NCBI GenBank assembly: GCA_963924555.1
Contig: OZ004595.1
Span: 1,798,001-1,862,000, forward strand
Length of the DNA: 64,000 nt
Origin: Crambe crambe
Taxonomy: Eukaryota; Porifera; Demospongiae; Poecilosclerida; Crambeidae
Direction: 5' to 3'
Shown here piece after piece: positions 1-12,505 of this stretch. Positions within the stretch are counted from its first letter, which is position 1, and each line of letters begins with the position of its first letter. The translations under genes and the position numbers were made by a program. Under the pieces are notes generated by a model. That model ran no database searches. It was not told the DNA's origin and worked only from the letters and a program-made list of their open reading frames with translations.

Positions 1-1162
1 CACGACCCTCCCAACGCAAGCTCCCTCCAACAAATCTGATCAAACCTCTTGTGCAGTCTAAAAATCAGTACAGTACGTAACTATGGTGACTTATCAACAG
101 CTGGAAATTTAACTGGAGAAAGGCAAGAACTGACTGAATAAATGGGGAGACTAGCCCTACATTGCAGGCTGTTATGTCACTGTCAGTACTGAGTGGAAGT
201 ACTGAATCAGATGTTTCCACTAAGACCTTAAAAAAATTTAAATTTACTGTTTTTCAGCTTCCATGGAGGGCCTCCCACACTAAGCCCTCCCCTCCATCAA
301 AGGCTTACATTGGCAGCGCACACCAGCATCTTCATAGTGCAAACAATCCGCAGTATGGGAGTCATAAGCACAGTCTACCAGAGCACTCTCAGTCCCAACA
401 CACCTGACGTCATCAAGAAGAATGGGACCAGTACCTCCACCAAATGCCATGAGAGCAGTGGCATCTGAATAGTATACATACAAGATCCACAATGTATGAT
501 TGTATGTATACACCTAGTAAGGTAAAGCGGGGCTATTTCGAATGGCGGGTAATTCCGTATTGTTCAAATATTTCTGAAACTACTGAAGCTTCTGAGCTCA
601 ATGTTGGAGGATATAATCTACTATAATAGTAGAATACACCTTTCAAATTAGAGCTCATAAGCTCGAGGAGTTTTGAAAATATTTGACCCTACGGAATAGC
701 CCCACCGTTCGGAACAGCCCCGCTTTGCCTTACCTGCCAATAATTGCTAACCAACTTATGCACTTACTAGTGTCTGAATAACCAAGCTGTCTGCATGCTA
801 CTATAGCATCAATTTCCTGAAAAAGATCATGGCACACAGTTCCCCAGACTCCATTGACGCAGACTTCCACACGACCCTCCAATGGATTACTGCCTGTGCT
901 GATCAACCTGATGTCTCGATGATCACAAGCTGCATGGGATAAATTTACCCAGGATCAAACTAACAAAACAAGAAAGTAACTAGCTAGCTAGCCACTGGAT
1001 CTGAGAAGTCCAGAGAGTCAGAACTGTCAATGATCCACTTTTATGTTCAGGGAGTAGCTAAGCTATAAAACAAGCTATGGCTAGCTAGCATGTCTGCTCA
1101 CCTTGGGGACAGCTTAATCCAAAGAAGATATGGAGTGCGGTAACCACAGTCAGTATCTTCAT
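1..1162 (-). CDS. SRCR-domain receptor, 5' part (runs off the left edge)
   Basis: Four exons are readable on the minus strand: 1162-1102, 929-768, 464-309 and 57-1. All junctions are GT-AG and phase 1. Exon 1 encodes a signal peptide, [20 protein letters not shown]. Exons 2 and 3 make one scavenger-receptor cysteine-rich domain; exon 2 has [17 protein letters not shown] and ACRQLGY, and exon 3 has [14 protein letters not shown] and a closing DAGVRC. Exon 4 starts a second SRCR domain ([13 protein letters not shown]) and is cut by the window edge. SRCR domains bind ligands outside the cell and are abundant in sponge receptors. Whether this protein is secreted or membrane-bound cannot be seen. 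The two-exon, phase-1 domain structure would let SRCR units be added in frame. It lies head to head with the Ig receptor gene starting at 1696. Confidence 0.85.
517..733. mobile_element. Palindromic MITE-like element in an SRCR intron
   Basis: The two ends are inverted copies of each other: AAGGTAAAGCGGGGCT on the left and, in reverse complement, AAGGCAAAGCGGGGCT on the right. Further paired blocks run inward (AAATATTT and the CTCATAAGCTC/GAGCTCA segments). TA flanks both ends, which would fit a TA target duplication. It has no coding capacity. Partial copies sit in intron 1 of Ig genes B and C. Confidence 0.6.
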
Positions 1163-1695
1163 GCTCACGAAGACTGGAGATCGAAGACTCGATTAAGACA
1201 CGCCTTCCACCTGGTTTAACGTGTGGGAGGGATCTAGCTACTAATTATTTCAGTGACGTCACCAATGACACCATCCGCCCACGCAATGGCCAGCAATGGC
1301 AGCTTTAGCTACAACAGGGAGAAACAGTCAGCCCCTACTCTTTCATATTGCAAGTCATTAGCTTTAGATCTAGTTCAACTGCAGTTAGAAGGTCACAAAA
1401 CAAAAAAACAAAACAAAACAAACAAAAAAAAAACAACAAGTTGTAGCTAGCTAATTTGGTATCATCTCCACAAATTGAGCCAGTTCATATTGTTGTCTTC
1501 ATTCAAAATAATGTGAAGAAGTTAGTAATACACAATCCCAGGAATGTGAAAGCAGTTGAATATTTGGTAAGGGTCGACACTGTTGCTGGAACTCATTGAA
1601 TTCAATACTCTTAATCTTGTGTAGTTCTACCTTGGGAAAACAAATGCTATAGCAATCATCCATCGTTCAGGCTACGTGAGACTACAGTCACAACG
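1163..1695. promoter_or_regulatory. Shared divergent upstream region of the SRCR and Ig-receptor genes
   Basis: The 533 bp between the two start codons contains no recognisable coding exon, so both genes must start transcription within or near it. It holds an A/C-rich tract (about 1395-1437). Just before the Ig gene ATG there is GGCTACGTGAGACTAC (1670-1685), which also ends the foldback element at 60126-60974. No core promoter motif is convincing. Confidence 0.35.
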
Positions 1696-4600
1696 ATGGC
1701 GCTTCTGTTTAGTCATACTCTATTTTGGTGCTCCATTCATACCATTTTAGGCATTCCTACTCTGGACTTTTTTGTGCCTTCAAGAGAACTCCAAAACGTG
1801 CTAAGGTTCGAGTGCTTAAATGGTGCAGGTCAGGCTGATTCCAATGCAATATTCAAGTTTCGCAACAGTATGGGTATACTTTTCAAGGAACGGCTTACAG
1901 ACACAAATGAAGAATATCTGACCTACAATATTACAGAAGACTTTGAGGCATTTATTTACTGTGTGATAGGAGGAGTGCATTCAGAAACTATCCACTTTAC
2001 AGGTAATATTAATAGCTGAGGTAATTCTGAAATGGGGTAGCTCTAGTACTTAATTTCCAACATTGCTGGTACTTCTAAGACAAAATCCACATGCAATTTC
2101 AGCATCATGTAGCTATAGGGATTATCATGTACTTAAAAGTCAAAATTTCATAAGATATTGATGCTTCGGTTGAGATATCTTATGTCATCCTTATATCAGT
2201 ACCAAGTTTTAGCTACTCATCCTTTCTTGTTTGTAAACTTTTTAATGTTTGTCATTGTTCACTGCAAGAATAAAATTAAATATAGTTCCATTATCAGCTG
2301 ACATTCTAAATTTCGTTTATTTTTCTCTTTTATATTCAGCTTAAATTCTTTTTGAAACCTACGTTTCGGCTAGAATAAAATTATTATTTTAACAAACCTA
2401 CTTAGTTAGGTGACTGTCAAAATGACACTATATTTTTGGTGAACATGAAAAACTGCTGGGTTATTTCAACAATGATTAGTCTCACCTAACAGGTATGTTT
2501 ATCAAAATAACAATTCTGTTTTTGCAGTGTTGATGTCATTTATTATGTTCTTGGCTTGTAAGATAGTTGGTGCATGGTTGTGATATAAGTACTTATTATT
2601 AATGGTGGCTTATAGAATGAGTATATATAGTGTAGCCATATGTAGCTCATGTAGTCTGGGCATGTGCATGCATGGGTGTGAAAGCTAGCTGCTATGTGCT
2701 ATAGAGCTAAGCACTAGATTTTAGATGGATGGATATAATTTCAGTTTTTGCCGAAATTAATGGTGTCCATTAGGTTAAGAAAAATAGTGCAGCTGCATGC
2801 TGGGTCTGTATCTCGTATTTTCTTAAAGTGGCATGATTGCTGTAATAGAAATGCCACCCATAGCATGAACGATGAAATCTCTCTAAGTATAGTTACTATA
2901 CAGGACAAATTAACTAACAAGTTGTCATCTTTCAGAGCTACAAAATACTGGGTCATTCACTGGCACATTCTGCCAGCATAATTTTGGTCTATCAAAGTAG
3001 GAAGCATAATGCTGGCATAATAGGGTATCGAAAGTGAACTCCAAGGTTGATCTTGAATCTATTCATCACCTATAGCTTGAGCAAACACTTGTCTGCTAGT
3101 GAGATTGCAAATGCCATAGCTATTTATGTAATCTTTCAATACATCAGCTACGAGCATATCAAAGAATAATAGGTCAGTAAAAAAAAGAAAAGCTAGAATT
3201 AAAGAATAGAATAATAGGGAAGGAAAAAAGCATAATGTGCCAGTCCCTATATTCTTATCCCTGCCATTTTAAAATTTTCACTACACCTTGGTGTATTGTA
3301 CTCTTAATAATCACTAGTATGCATTTCCATTTCAAACTACCTATGGCGCTTGATTTTCGAGAAGCATGCAGTTTTTGCAGATTTAATGAGTATAGCGTGA
3401 AAGTTAAGCTTGTGAAACTGATCACTATAGGACTAATCAAGTCAGGTATTGTGTCCAACTAGTTCACAAAGTCTCTTCTGTTCAATGCACATGTTTTGAT
3501 ATATGTAGTAACTGACTCTTTTATTTAAGTTTCAGCCGTTGATAGTGATGGATAGATTTCTCTCCGATAAAGAAAGAATCAACTGTACTGCACATGCATA
3601 CATTGGTGTACTCAAGTTGCTCCCTCCTGGTATCCTTATCTTCATATTTAACTAGACACATACTGTGTAGTCAACTTTTGGTTTGGCCAACTGAAGGAAA
3701 TAACTTTCACAATTTCATCGCAGGTATAAGAGTGCACACGCATTCGCCCCCTCAGAACCACACTAACAAGCATCCAGGTGTCTCTGACTCTTGCCAGCTG
3801 GATACATGCATATTTTCATCTTTAGAATTACATGCATGAAGTGGAACAGCTACTTTGGCTAGATTAGCTACTTCGGTGCGGTGCATGCTGGTTTATGAAG
3901 AGAGATTTCCCACCCATCTCTGTATACAATAATCATGTCTAAGTTTACATTCAACATCATTCAGATCATACAAAATTTCCTGCTTATGTTTACTTTGATC
4001 TGAAAGAATAGTCATGTAAGCAAATTTTCTTCTCTTTGTGCTCATTTGATTGTATAAGTTATGTTTGTTTCCTTTGCACATATATGCCTATAGGCATTTT
4101 GGAATGTATATAGTCATGACTATGGAATGCTCCCTGTAAACAGTAAAGTGCATGTAAAGGGAAATGCAAGCATTGTGGCTAAATAATTATTATTATCATG
4201 GATGAACTTATCTTAATTAAAGCACATGTGGATCTAATACGTACAGAGGGTCAGACTATAATAGTCATATTTATTTCAATACAGCTCTCCCAACAGTATC
4301 TAATCAAAACATTTCCACTGATGTATTTCGTGAGACATATGCAATGCTGATGTGCCCCATACCTCTGCCTTCTGATGTTAGTCTTTACACAATCAGTTGG
4401 GTACAAATCGTGGATTCAGTTTCAATGCAACTAATGAATGATTCCGAGTCAAGAAGAGTCATATTCTCTCCTGATAACAGAACCCTTTCAGTACTGATAA
4501 CAAATTCTACTGATGATAGGATATTCCAATGTAGGGTGATCTTGCGACACTGCTCCAACTCTCATCTCTGTTCACAATCCTTCCATTTTGTAGGACCATT

Positions 4601-5682
4601 CATGGAAATCCGAGTGCTGGGTAAGTTTATGATGTACATACGTATAATACGAGCAATAATTATAGCACATTGATTATTTTTTGGTAATTTTGATTCAGAG
4701 AGAAGTGCAATAACAGTTCCCCCTTCATCACAGACAGTAACAATTGGTGACACAGCAATATTTGAGTGCAATGCTAAAGGAAGTAATATTAGTATAAGAT
4801 GGAATTTCACTGGATTAACTGATAGCTGTGAACGCCATGGGATTTCTGTGTATAAAACTCAATCCATAATAAATATGATCAACACCACTTTGGAGATCAG
4901 GACTGGTGAATTTCTTCCTATCTTAACGAGGACAAACTACACCATTCAGTGCATTGTGGAACAAAATTTGGACTCTCCATCACTTAGGAGAGATAATCTA
5001 GAGATCACTATCACTTTAACTGTGAATCTTCAACAAATAACTGAATCAAGTATAGGTAAGGATTCCTACCCATTGTCCTAGAACAGAGTAAATCATTTTT
5101 TGAATGACTTCAACAAGTGCAGGACAGAGATTGACACTTTACCATAAACATTATTAGCTATTAGCTATAAGCTAGGTATTAGCTATGACGTGAGTGCAAA
5201 ATTTTTTCTATAATCCAGCTAGATTTGGGGCTGATCTGATGCTGCAGTCATGATTTATATGATGCTGCAGTCAAGTCATAGCTTGTACATAATCCCACAT
5301 GACATTTTTATTCGGAAGAAATTTTTTGTGCTCACTTGTACTAATACAGCCATTAGCTATTTTAATTACTACATACCAGTTCCTACATTCCATATAGACA
5401 TGCACTAGCTATTATGTTGTCACTGTAGATGTTCCAGTATCAGGAACCGCAATCGGAGTGATAGTTTTAGTGCTGATAGTTCTGGTGTTGATTGCAATTA
5501 TTCTGCTGCTGTTGGGCACTACCATACACTATAAGAGAAGGATTCAGCACTCTCCACAAAGTCACTCACAAGTGGAGTCAAGTGTTGACTTGAAGGATAA
5601 CCTTGCATATGGATCCAAGCCACAAGTTGGGGCAAGTTTTGCATATGAAAGCCCATCGTATGGGTCCTCAAGGAGTAGCTAG
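1696..5682 (+). CDS. Gene A: kinase-less Ig-domain transmembrane receptor
   Basis: Four exons, 1696-2002, 4285-4620, 4699-5055 and 5429-5682, are joined by GT-AG introns all in phase 1 and give 417 aa. Exon 1 has a signal peptide ([19 protein letters not shown]) and a first Ig-like unit (RFEC...IYC). Exon 2 is a second unit (LMCPIPL...FQCRV) with extra cysteines. Exon 3 is a third (IFECNA, IRWNF, YTIQCIV). Exon 4 carries a transmembrane helix (VLVLIVLVLIAIILLLL) and a short tail with tyrosines in NLAYGS and FAYESP. There is no kinase domain. Exons 1-3 are close relatives of those in the receptor kinase gene at 13039, so this is a kinase-less sibling, perhaps a co-receptor or decoy. Compared with the matching exon at 12204, a 13-bp insertion near 5670 stops the tail early and removes its TYEVIY end. 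Confidence 0.8.
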
Positions 5683-8600
5683 GCCACTAACTAACACAGA
5701 GGATGAGTCCAAGATGACAAGTGGTGATAGAACCTGTGAAGTTATTTATTGACCATGTGTGGCAGTGCAGATTAGAGATACTTTCTCTTACACTTATTTA
5801 AATTACTTTACATCATTCAGCAAGCGAGCGGAACAAGCTAATTATTATTATTATTATTATTTGAAAAAACTACGTAAGATTTCTCTAGACTAGTAGCTTT
5901 AGTAGCAGGTAATGATCCCAAAACAAAGTAAAACAAAACAAAACAAAAAAATAAATTGTTATAGCTAGCTCATTTGGCATCATCTCTACAAAAAATTACC
6001 TTGAACTAGTTCATATTATCATATTGATCTCTTCATTCAAAATAATGTAATGTGAAAAGAAGTTAATACAAACTTTTGAAATTGTCCCACCAATCAATTT
6101 TCGACTTTGCTGTGGTTTTAGCTAGCTATCTTAGCTACATTATTGGAAGAACTGGCAATAGTTAGCACCTGCAGTTTTGCAAATTTGTATCATCGGTGTC
6201 GACCCTTACCAAATATTCAACTGTGTTGGGAAAACAAATGCTACAGGAATCATCTTTCTGGCTACGTGAGACCATAGACTACAGTCACAACGATGGCGTT
6301 TCTGTTTAGTCATACTCTATTTTGGTGCTCCATTCATGCCATTTTAGGCATTCCTACTCTGGACTTTTATTTGCCTTCAAGAGAACTCCAAAACGTGCTA
6401 AGGTTCGAGTGCTTAAACGGTGCAGGTCTGGCTGATTCCAATGCAATATTCAAGTTTCACAACAGTATGGGTGTACTCTTCAAGGAACGGCTTACAGATA
6501 GAAACGAAGAATATCTGACCTACAATATTACAGAAGACTTTGAGGCATTTATTTTCTGTGTGATAGGAGGAGTGCATTCAGAAACTATCCACTTTACAGG
6601 TAATATTAATAGCTGAGGTAATTCTGAAATGAGGTTGCTCTAGTACTTAATTTCCAACACATTGCTTGTACTTCTGATGAGTCTGGCTATGCATATTCAA
6701 AAAAAAAACAACAAAACAATAACACATGACTTATGCTACAATTTAAGGATGACAGGTCAAGCATTTCTTTATAAATAAGAGGGACGAGTATATTGTACCC
6801 AATGATGACACATGATATCTCAACTGAAGTAGGGAAGACAAAATTCACATGCAATTCACCCTATTTATATTGAAGCAATTTCAGCTTCATGTAGCTATAG
6901 GGATTATTACATTTAAGTCAAATGCATGTGAAAATTGTCCTTCCTTCATAAGATATTGATGCTTCAGTTGAGATATCTTACGTATGTCATCATTGCATGG
7001 GTACCAAATTTTGTCGCAAATAACAAGTTAGGTGAGATTAATCATTTGAAATCTGTCAAAATGACACTATATTTTTGGTGAACATGAAAAACTGCTGGGT
7101 TATTTCAACAATAATTAGTCGGTATGTTTATCAAAATAACAATTCTGTTTTTGCAGTGTTGATGTCATTTATATTGGTTCTTGGCTTGTAAGATATTTTG
7201 CTTAGCTGGTGGTTGTGCTATCAGCTAGTAATAAGTACTTATTATTACTAAAATGGTGGCTTATAGAACGAGCTATGTATATAGTGTTGAATTAGTTTGT
7301 AATGACATAAGGCAAAGTGGGGCTATTTTGAATGGTGGGGCTATTCCGAAGGGTCAAATATTTTCAAAACTCCACGAGCTTATGAGCTCTATTTTGAAAG
7401 ATTTATAGTAGATTATATCCTCCAACATTGAGCTCAGTAGTTTCAGAACCTACGGCATGTAGGATTAAGTTAATCTCTTATTACTAGTCAATACAGACGG
7501 CCAAGTTACTGCACAAAAAGACAGCTGATATATCTATCTAACAGTAACAGGAAGTGATGCTGCATGAATCACAGGAAGTGCATGTGTACAAATAATAATA
7601 GCTAATAACAGTCGCACTACATCCATTAGGTAAGAAAAATAGTGCAGCTGCATGGTCTGCATGTATATCGTGTTTTCTTGAAGTGGCATGGTTGCTATAA
7701 TAAAAATGCCACCCAAAGCATAAAATTGAAATCTCCAAATAGCTACTGTATAGCTGTGATATACATTTGGGACAATTAATTTTCATAGCTAACAAGTTGT
7801 CAGCTACAAAATACTGCTCATTCATTCAACCCTGCATGCCATTCCTTTATTATGCAGTAGCTACACCTTGATGTATTGTACTCTTATCACTAGTAGCTAT
7901 GCATTTCCATTTCAAACTATACCATATGGCAACTTAATTTTTGAGAAGCATGCAGTTTTTGCAGGTTTAATGAGTAGCACGAAAGTTAAGCTCCGTGAAA
8001 CTGAACACTAGGACTAAACAAGTCAGAAATCTTCTTAGGTAGCTATTATGTCCAACCAGCTACTGTCATCTTTCATACTTGACTCCTATGCTGTGAAAGG
8101 ATCTTGAAAATTAACTAATCAGTTAAGTCTCTTCCATTCGATGCACACATTTGATATTATGTGACTGACTCTTTTATGTAAGTTTCAGCTGTGTAGAAAT
8201 AGCTAGATTTCTCTCCGATTAAGAAAGAATCAACTGTACTGCACATGGTGTACTCAAGTTGCTCCCCCCTGGTAGGTATCCTTATCTTCATATTTAACTA
8301 GACACATACTGTGTAGTCGACTTTTGGATTAGCCAACTGAAGGAAGTAACTTTCACGGTTGCATTGCAGGTAAGAGTGCACGCGCTTGCGCATTGACCCC
8401 CTCAGAACCACACTAACAAGCATCCAGCCAAAGTAGCTAGCTGTTCCCATAAGATACTTCATGCATGTAATTCTAAAGATGAAAATATGCATGTATCCAG
8501 CTGGCAAGAGTCAGAGACACCTAGATTATACTAATTAGCTAGCTACTTCAGTGCGGTGCATGCAGGTTTGTGAAGAGAAATTTCCCACCCATCTCTGTAT

Positions 8601-9535
8601 ACAATAATCATGTCCAAATTTACATATCAGCATCATTCAGATCATATGAAATTTTCTAAAATTCAGGCCTTCCTGCTTATGTTTACTTTGACCTTAAAGA
8701 ATAGTCATGTAAGCAAATTTTCTTCTTTGTGCTCATTTGATTGAGTTAGTCTTTCTAAGTTATGTTTGTTTCCTCTGCACATTATATGCCTATAGGCATT
8801 TTGGAATGTAGTCCTAGCTAGATATGTCTGAATGAATCATGGCTAGTGCAGGTAACTATTAGGGAAATACAAGCATTGTGGCTGAATAGTTATTATTATG
8901 GATGAACTCATTTTAATTAAAGCACATGTGGATCTAATAACAGAGGGTTAGACTATAATAGTCATATTTATTTCAATATAGCTCTCCCAACAGTATCTAA
9001 TCAAAACATTTCCACTGATGTATTTCGTGAGACATATGCAATGCTGATGTGCCCCATACCTCTGCCTTCTGAACATAGTCTTTACACTATCCATTGGGTG
9101 CAAATTGTGGATTCAGTTTCAATGCAACTAATGAATGATTCCGAGTCAAGAAGAGTCATGTTCTCTCCTGATAACAGAACCCTTTCAGTACTGATAACAA
9201 ATTCTACTGATGATAGGATATTCCAATGTAGGGTGATCTTGCGACGCTGCTCCAACTCTCATCTCTGTTCACATTCCTTCCATTTTGTAGGACCTTTTAT
9301 GGAAACCCGAGTGCTGGGTAAGTTCATAATATATAATTATTGTAGCAATAATAATTAGCTATAGCACATAATTTTGATTCAGAGAGAAGTGTAATAACAG
9401 TTCCCCCTTCATCACAGACAGTAACAATTGGTGACACAGCAATATTTGAGTGCAATGCTAAAGGAAGTAATATCAGTATAAGATGGAATTTCACTGGATT
9501 AACTGATAGCTGTGAACGCCATGGGATTTCTGTGT
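2757..9535 (+). repeat. First copy of a ~6.8 kb tandem segmental duplication
   Basis: This segment runs from gene A intron 1 through gene A exons 2-4, gene B exon 1 and exon 2, to the middle of a gene B exon 3. The sequence from 9536 on repeats it from position 2757, with very high similarity over kilobases including intron sequence. The join at about 9535/9536 sits inside a coding exon (reading GTGTATAA then TGGTGTCC), with only about three bases of shared sequence. This is the mark of a non-homologous tandem duplication. Confidence 0.8.
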
Positions 9536-12505
9536 ATAATGGTGTCCATTAGGTTAAGAAAAATAGTGCAGCTGCATGCTGGGTCTGTATCTCGTATTTT
9601 CTTAAAGTGGCATGATTGCTGTAATAGAAATGCCACCCATAGCATGAATGATGAAATCTCTCTAAGTATAGTTACTATACAGGACAAATCAACTAACAAG
9701 TTGTCATCTTTCAGAGCTACAAAATACTGGGTCATTCACTCTTATCTAGGGACTGGCACATTCTGCCAGCATAATTTTGGTCTATCAAAGTAGGAAGCAT
9801 AATGCTGGCATAATAGGGTATCGAAAGTGAACTCCAAGGTTGATCTTGAATCTATTTATCACCTAGCATGAGCAAACACTTGTCTGCTAGTGAGATTGCA
9901 AATGCCATAGCTATTTATGTAATCTTTCAATACATCAGCTACGAGCATATAATCAAAGAATAATAGGTCAGTAAAAAAAAGAAAAGCTGGAATTAAAGAA
10001 TAGAATAATAGGGAAGGAAAAAAGCATAATGTGCCAGTCCCTATATTCTTATCCCTGCCATTTTAAAATTTTCACTACACCTTGGTGTATTGTACTCTTA
10101 ACAATCACTAGTATGCATTTCCATTTCAAACTACCTATGGCGCTTGATTTTCGAGAAGCATGCAGTTTTTGCAGATTTAATGAGTGTAGCGTGAAAGTTA
10201 AGCTCCGTGAAACTGATCACTATAGGACTAAACAAGTCAGGTATTGTGTCCAACTAGTTCACAAAGTCTCTTCTGTTCAATGCACATGTTTTGATATATG
10301 TAGTAACTGACTCTTTTATTTAAGTTTCAGCCGTTGACAGTGATGGATAGATTTCTCTCCGATAAAGAAAGAATCAACTGTACTGCACATGCATACATTG
10401 GTGTACCCTCCTGGTATCCTTATCTTCATATTTAACTAGACACATACTGTGTAGTCAACTTTTGGTTTGGCCAACTGAAGGAAATAACTTTCACAGTTGC
10501 ATCGCAGGTATAAGAGTGCACACGCATTCACCCCCTCAAAACCACACTAACAAGCATCCAGGTGTCTCTGACTCTTGCCAGCTGGATACATGCATATTTT
10601 CATCTTTATGCATGAAGTGGAACAGCTACTTTGGCTAGATTAGCTACTTCGGTGCGGTGCATGCTGGTTTATAAAGAGAGATTTCCCACCCATCTCTGTA
10701 TACAATAATCATGTCTAAGTTTACATTCAACATCATTCAGATCATACAAAATTTCCTGCTTATGTTTACTTTGATCTGAAAGAATAGTCATGTAAGCAAA
10801 TTTTCTTCTCTTTGTGCTCATTTGATTGTATAAGTTATGTTTGTTTCCTTTGCACATATATGCCTATAGGCATTTTGGAATGTAGTCATGACTATGGAAT
10901 GCTCCCTGTAAACAGTAAAGTGCATGTAAAGGGAAATGCAAGCATTGTGGCTAAATAATTATCATTATCATGGATGAACTTATCTTAATTAAAGCACATG
11001 TGGATCTAATACGTACAGAGGGTCAGACTATAATAGTCATATTTATTTCAATACAGCTCTCCCAACAGTATCTAATCAAAACATTTCCACTGATGTATTT
11101 CGTGAGACATATGCAATGCTGATGTGCCCCATACCTCTGCCTTCTGATGTTAGTCTTTACACAATCAGTTGGGTACAAATCGTGGATTCAGTTTCAATGC
11201 AACTAATGAATGATTCCGAGTCAAGAAGAGTCATATTCTCTCCTGATAACAGAACCCTTTCAGTACTGATAATAAATTCTACTGATGATAGGATATTCCA
11301 ATGTAGGGTGATCTTGCGACACTGCTCCAACTCTCATCTCTGTTCACAATCCTTCAATTTTGTAGGACCATTCATGGAAACCCGAGTGCTGGGTAAGTTT
11401 ATTATGTACATACGTATAATACGAGCAATAATTATAGTACATTGATTATTTTTTGGTAATTTTGATTCAGAGAGAAGTGCAATAACAGTTCCCCCTTCAT
11501 CACAGACAGTAACAATTGGTGACACAGCAATATTTGAGTGCAATGCGAAAGGAAGTAATATTAGTATAAGATGGAATTTCACTGAATTAACTGATAGCTG
11601 TGAACGCCATGGGATTTCTGTGTATAAAACTCAATCCATAATAAATATGATCAACACCACTTTGGAGATCAGGACTGGTGAATTTCTTCCTATCTTAACG
11701 AGGACAAACTACACCATTCAGTGCATTGTGGAACAAAATTTGGACTCTCCATCACTTAGGAGAGATAATCTAGAGATCACTATCACTTTAACTGTGAATC
11801 TTCAACAAATAACTGAATCAAGTATAGGTAAGGATTCCTACCCATTGTCCTAGAACAGAGTAAATCATTTTTTGAATGACTTCAACAAGTGCAGGACAGA
11901 GATTGACACTTTACCATAAACATTATTAGCTATTATTAGCTATAAGCTAGGTATTAGCTATGACGTGAGTGCAAATTTTTTTCTATAGTCCAGCTAGATT
12001 TGGGGCTGATCTGATGCTGCAGTCATGATTTATATGATGCTGCAGTCAAGTCATAGCTTGTACATAATCCCACATGACATTTTTATTTGGAAGAAATTTT
12101 TTGTGCTCACTTGTACTAATACAGCCATTAGCTATTTTAATTACTACATACCAGTTCCTACATTCCATATAGACATGCACTAGCTATTATGTTGTCACTG
12201 TAGATGTTCCAGTATCAGGAACCGCAATCGGAGTGATAGTTTTAGTGCTGATAGTTCTGGTGTTGATTGCAATTATTCTGCTGCTGTTTGCCACTACCAT
12301 ACACTATAAGAGAAGGATTCAGCACTCTCCACAAAGTCACTCACAAGTGGAGTCAAGTGTTGACTTGAAGGATAACCTTGCATATGGATCCAAGCCACAA
12401 GTTGGGTCAAGTTTTGCATATGAAAGCCCATCGTATGGGTCTAGGCCACTAACTAACACAGAGGATGAGTCCAATGGTGATAGAACCTATGAAGTTATTT
12501 ATTGA
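6293..12505 (+). CDS. Gene B: chimeric Ig-domain transmembrane receptor
   Basis: Exon 1 (6293-6599: signal peptide and Ig unit) and exon 2 (8982-9317) are followed by a truncated exon 3 beginning at 9383. It runs into copied intron sequence at about 9536 and meets a stop at 9550-9552. Downstream lie a second exon 2 (11057-11392), an intact exon 3 (11471-11827) and exon 4 (12204-12505). Because every boundary is phase 1, skipping the broken exon gives an open 545-aa chain: Ig, Ig, Ig, Ig, TM, tail. Reading the broken exon instead would give a short soluble protein. The tail is the complete version, ending TYEVIY. This could be a real four-Ig receptor or a duplication by-product; the exons are clear but the transcript is inferred. 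Confidence 0.6.
7307..7460. mobile_element. Half copy of the palindromic MITE (intron 1 of gene B)
   Basis: It starts TAAGGCAAAGTGGGGCTATT and continues through GGGTCAAATATTTTC and the GAGCTTATGAGCTC block, matching one arm of the 517-733 element. The other arm is missing. The same half copy is in gene C. Confidence 0.55.
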
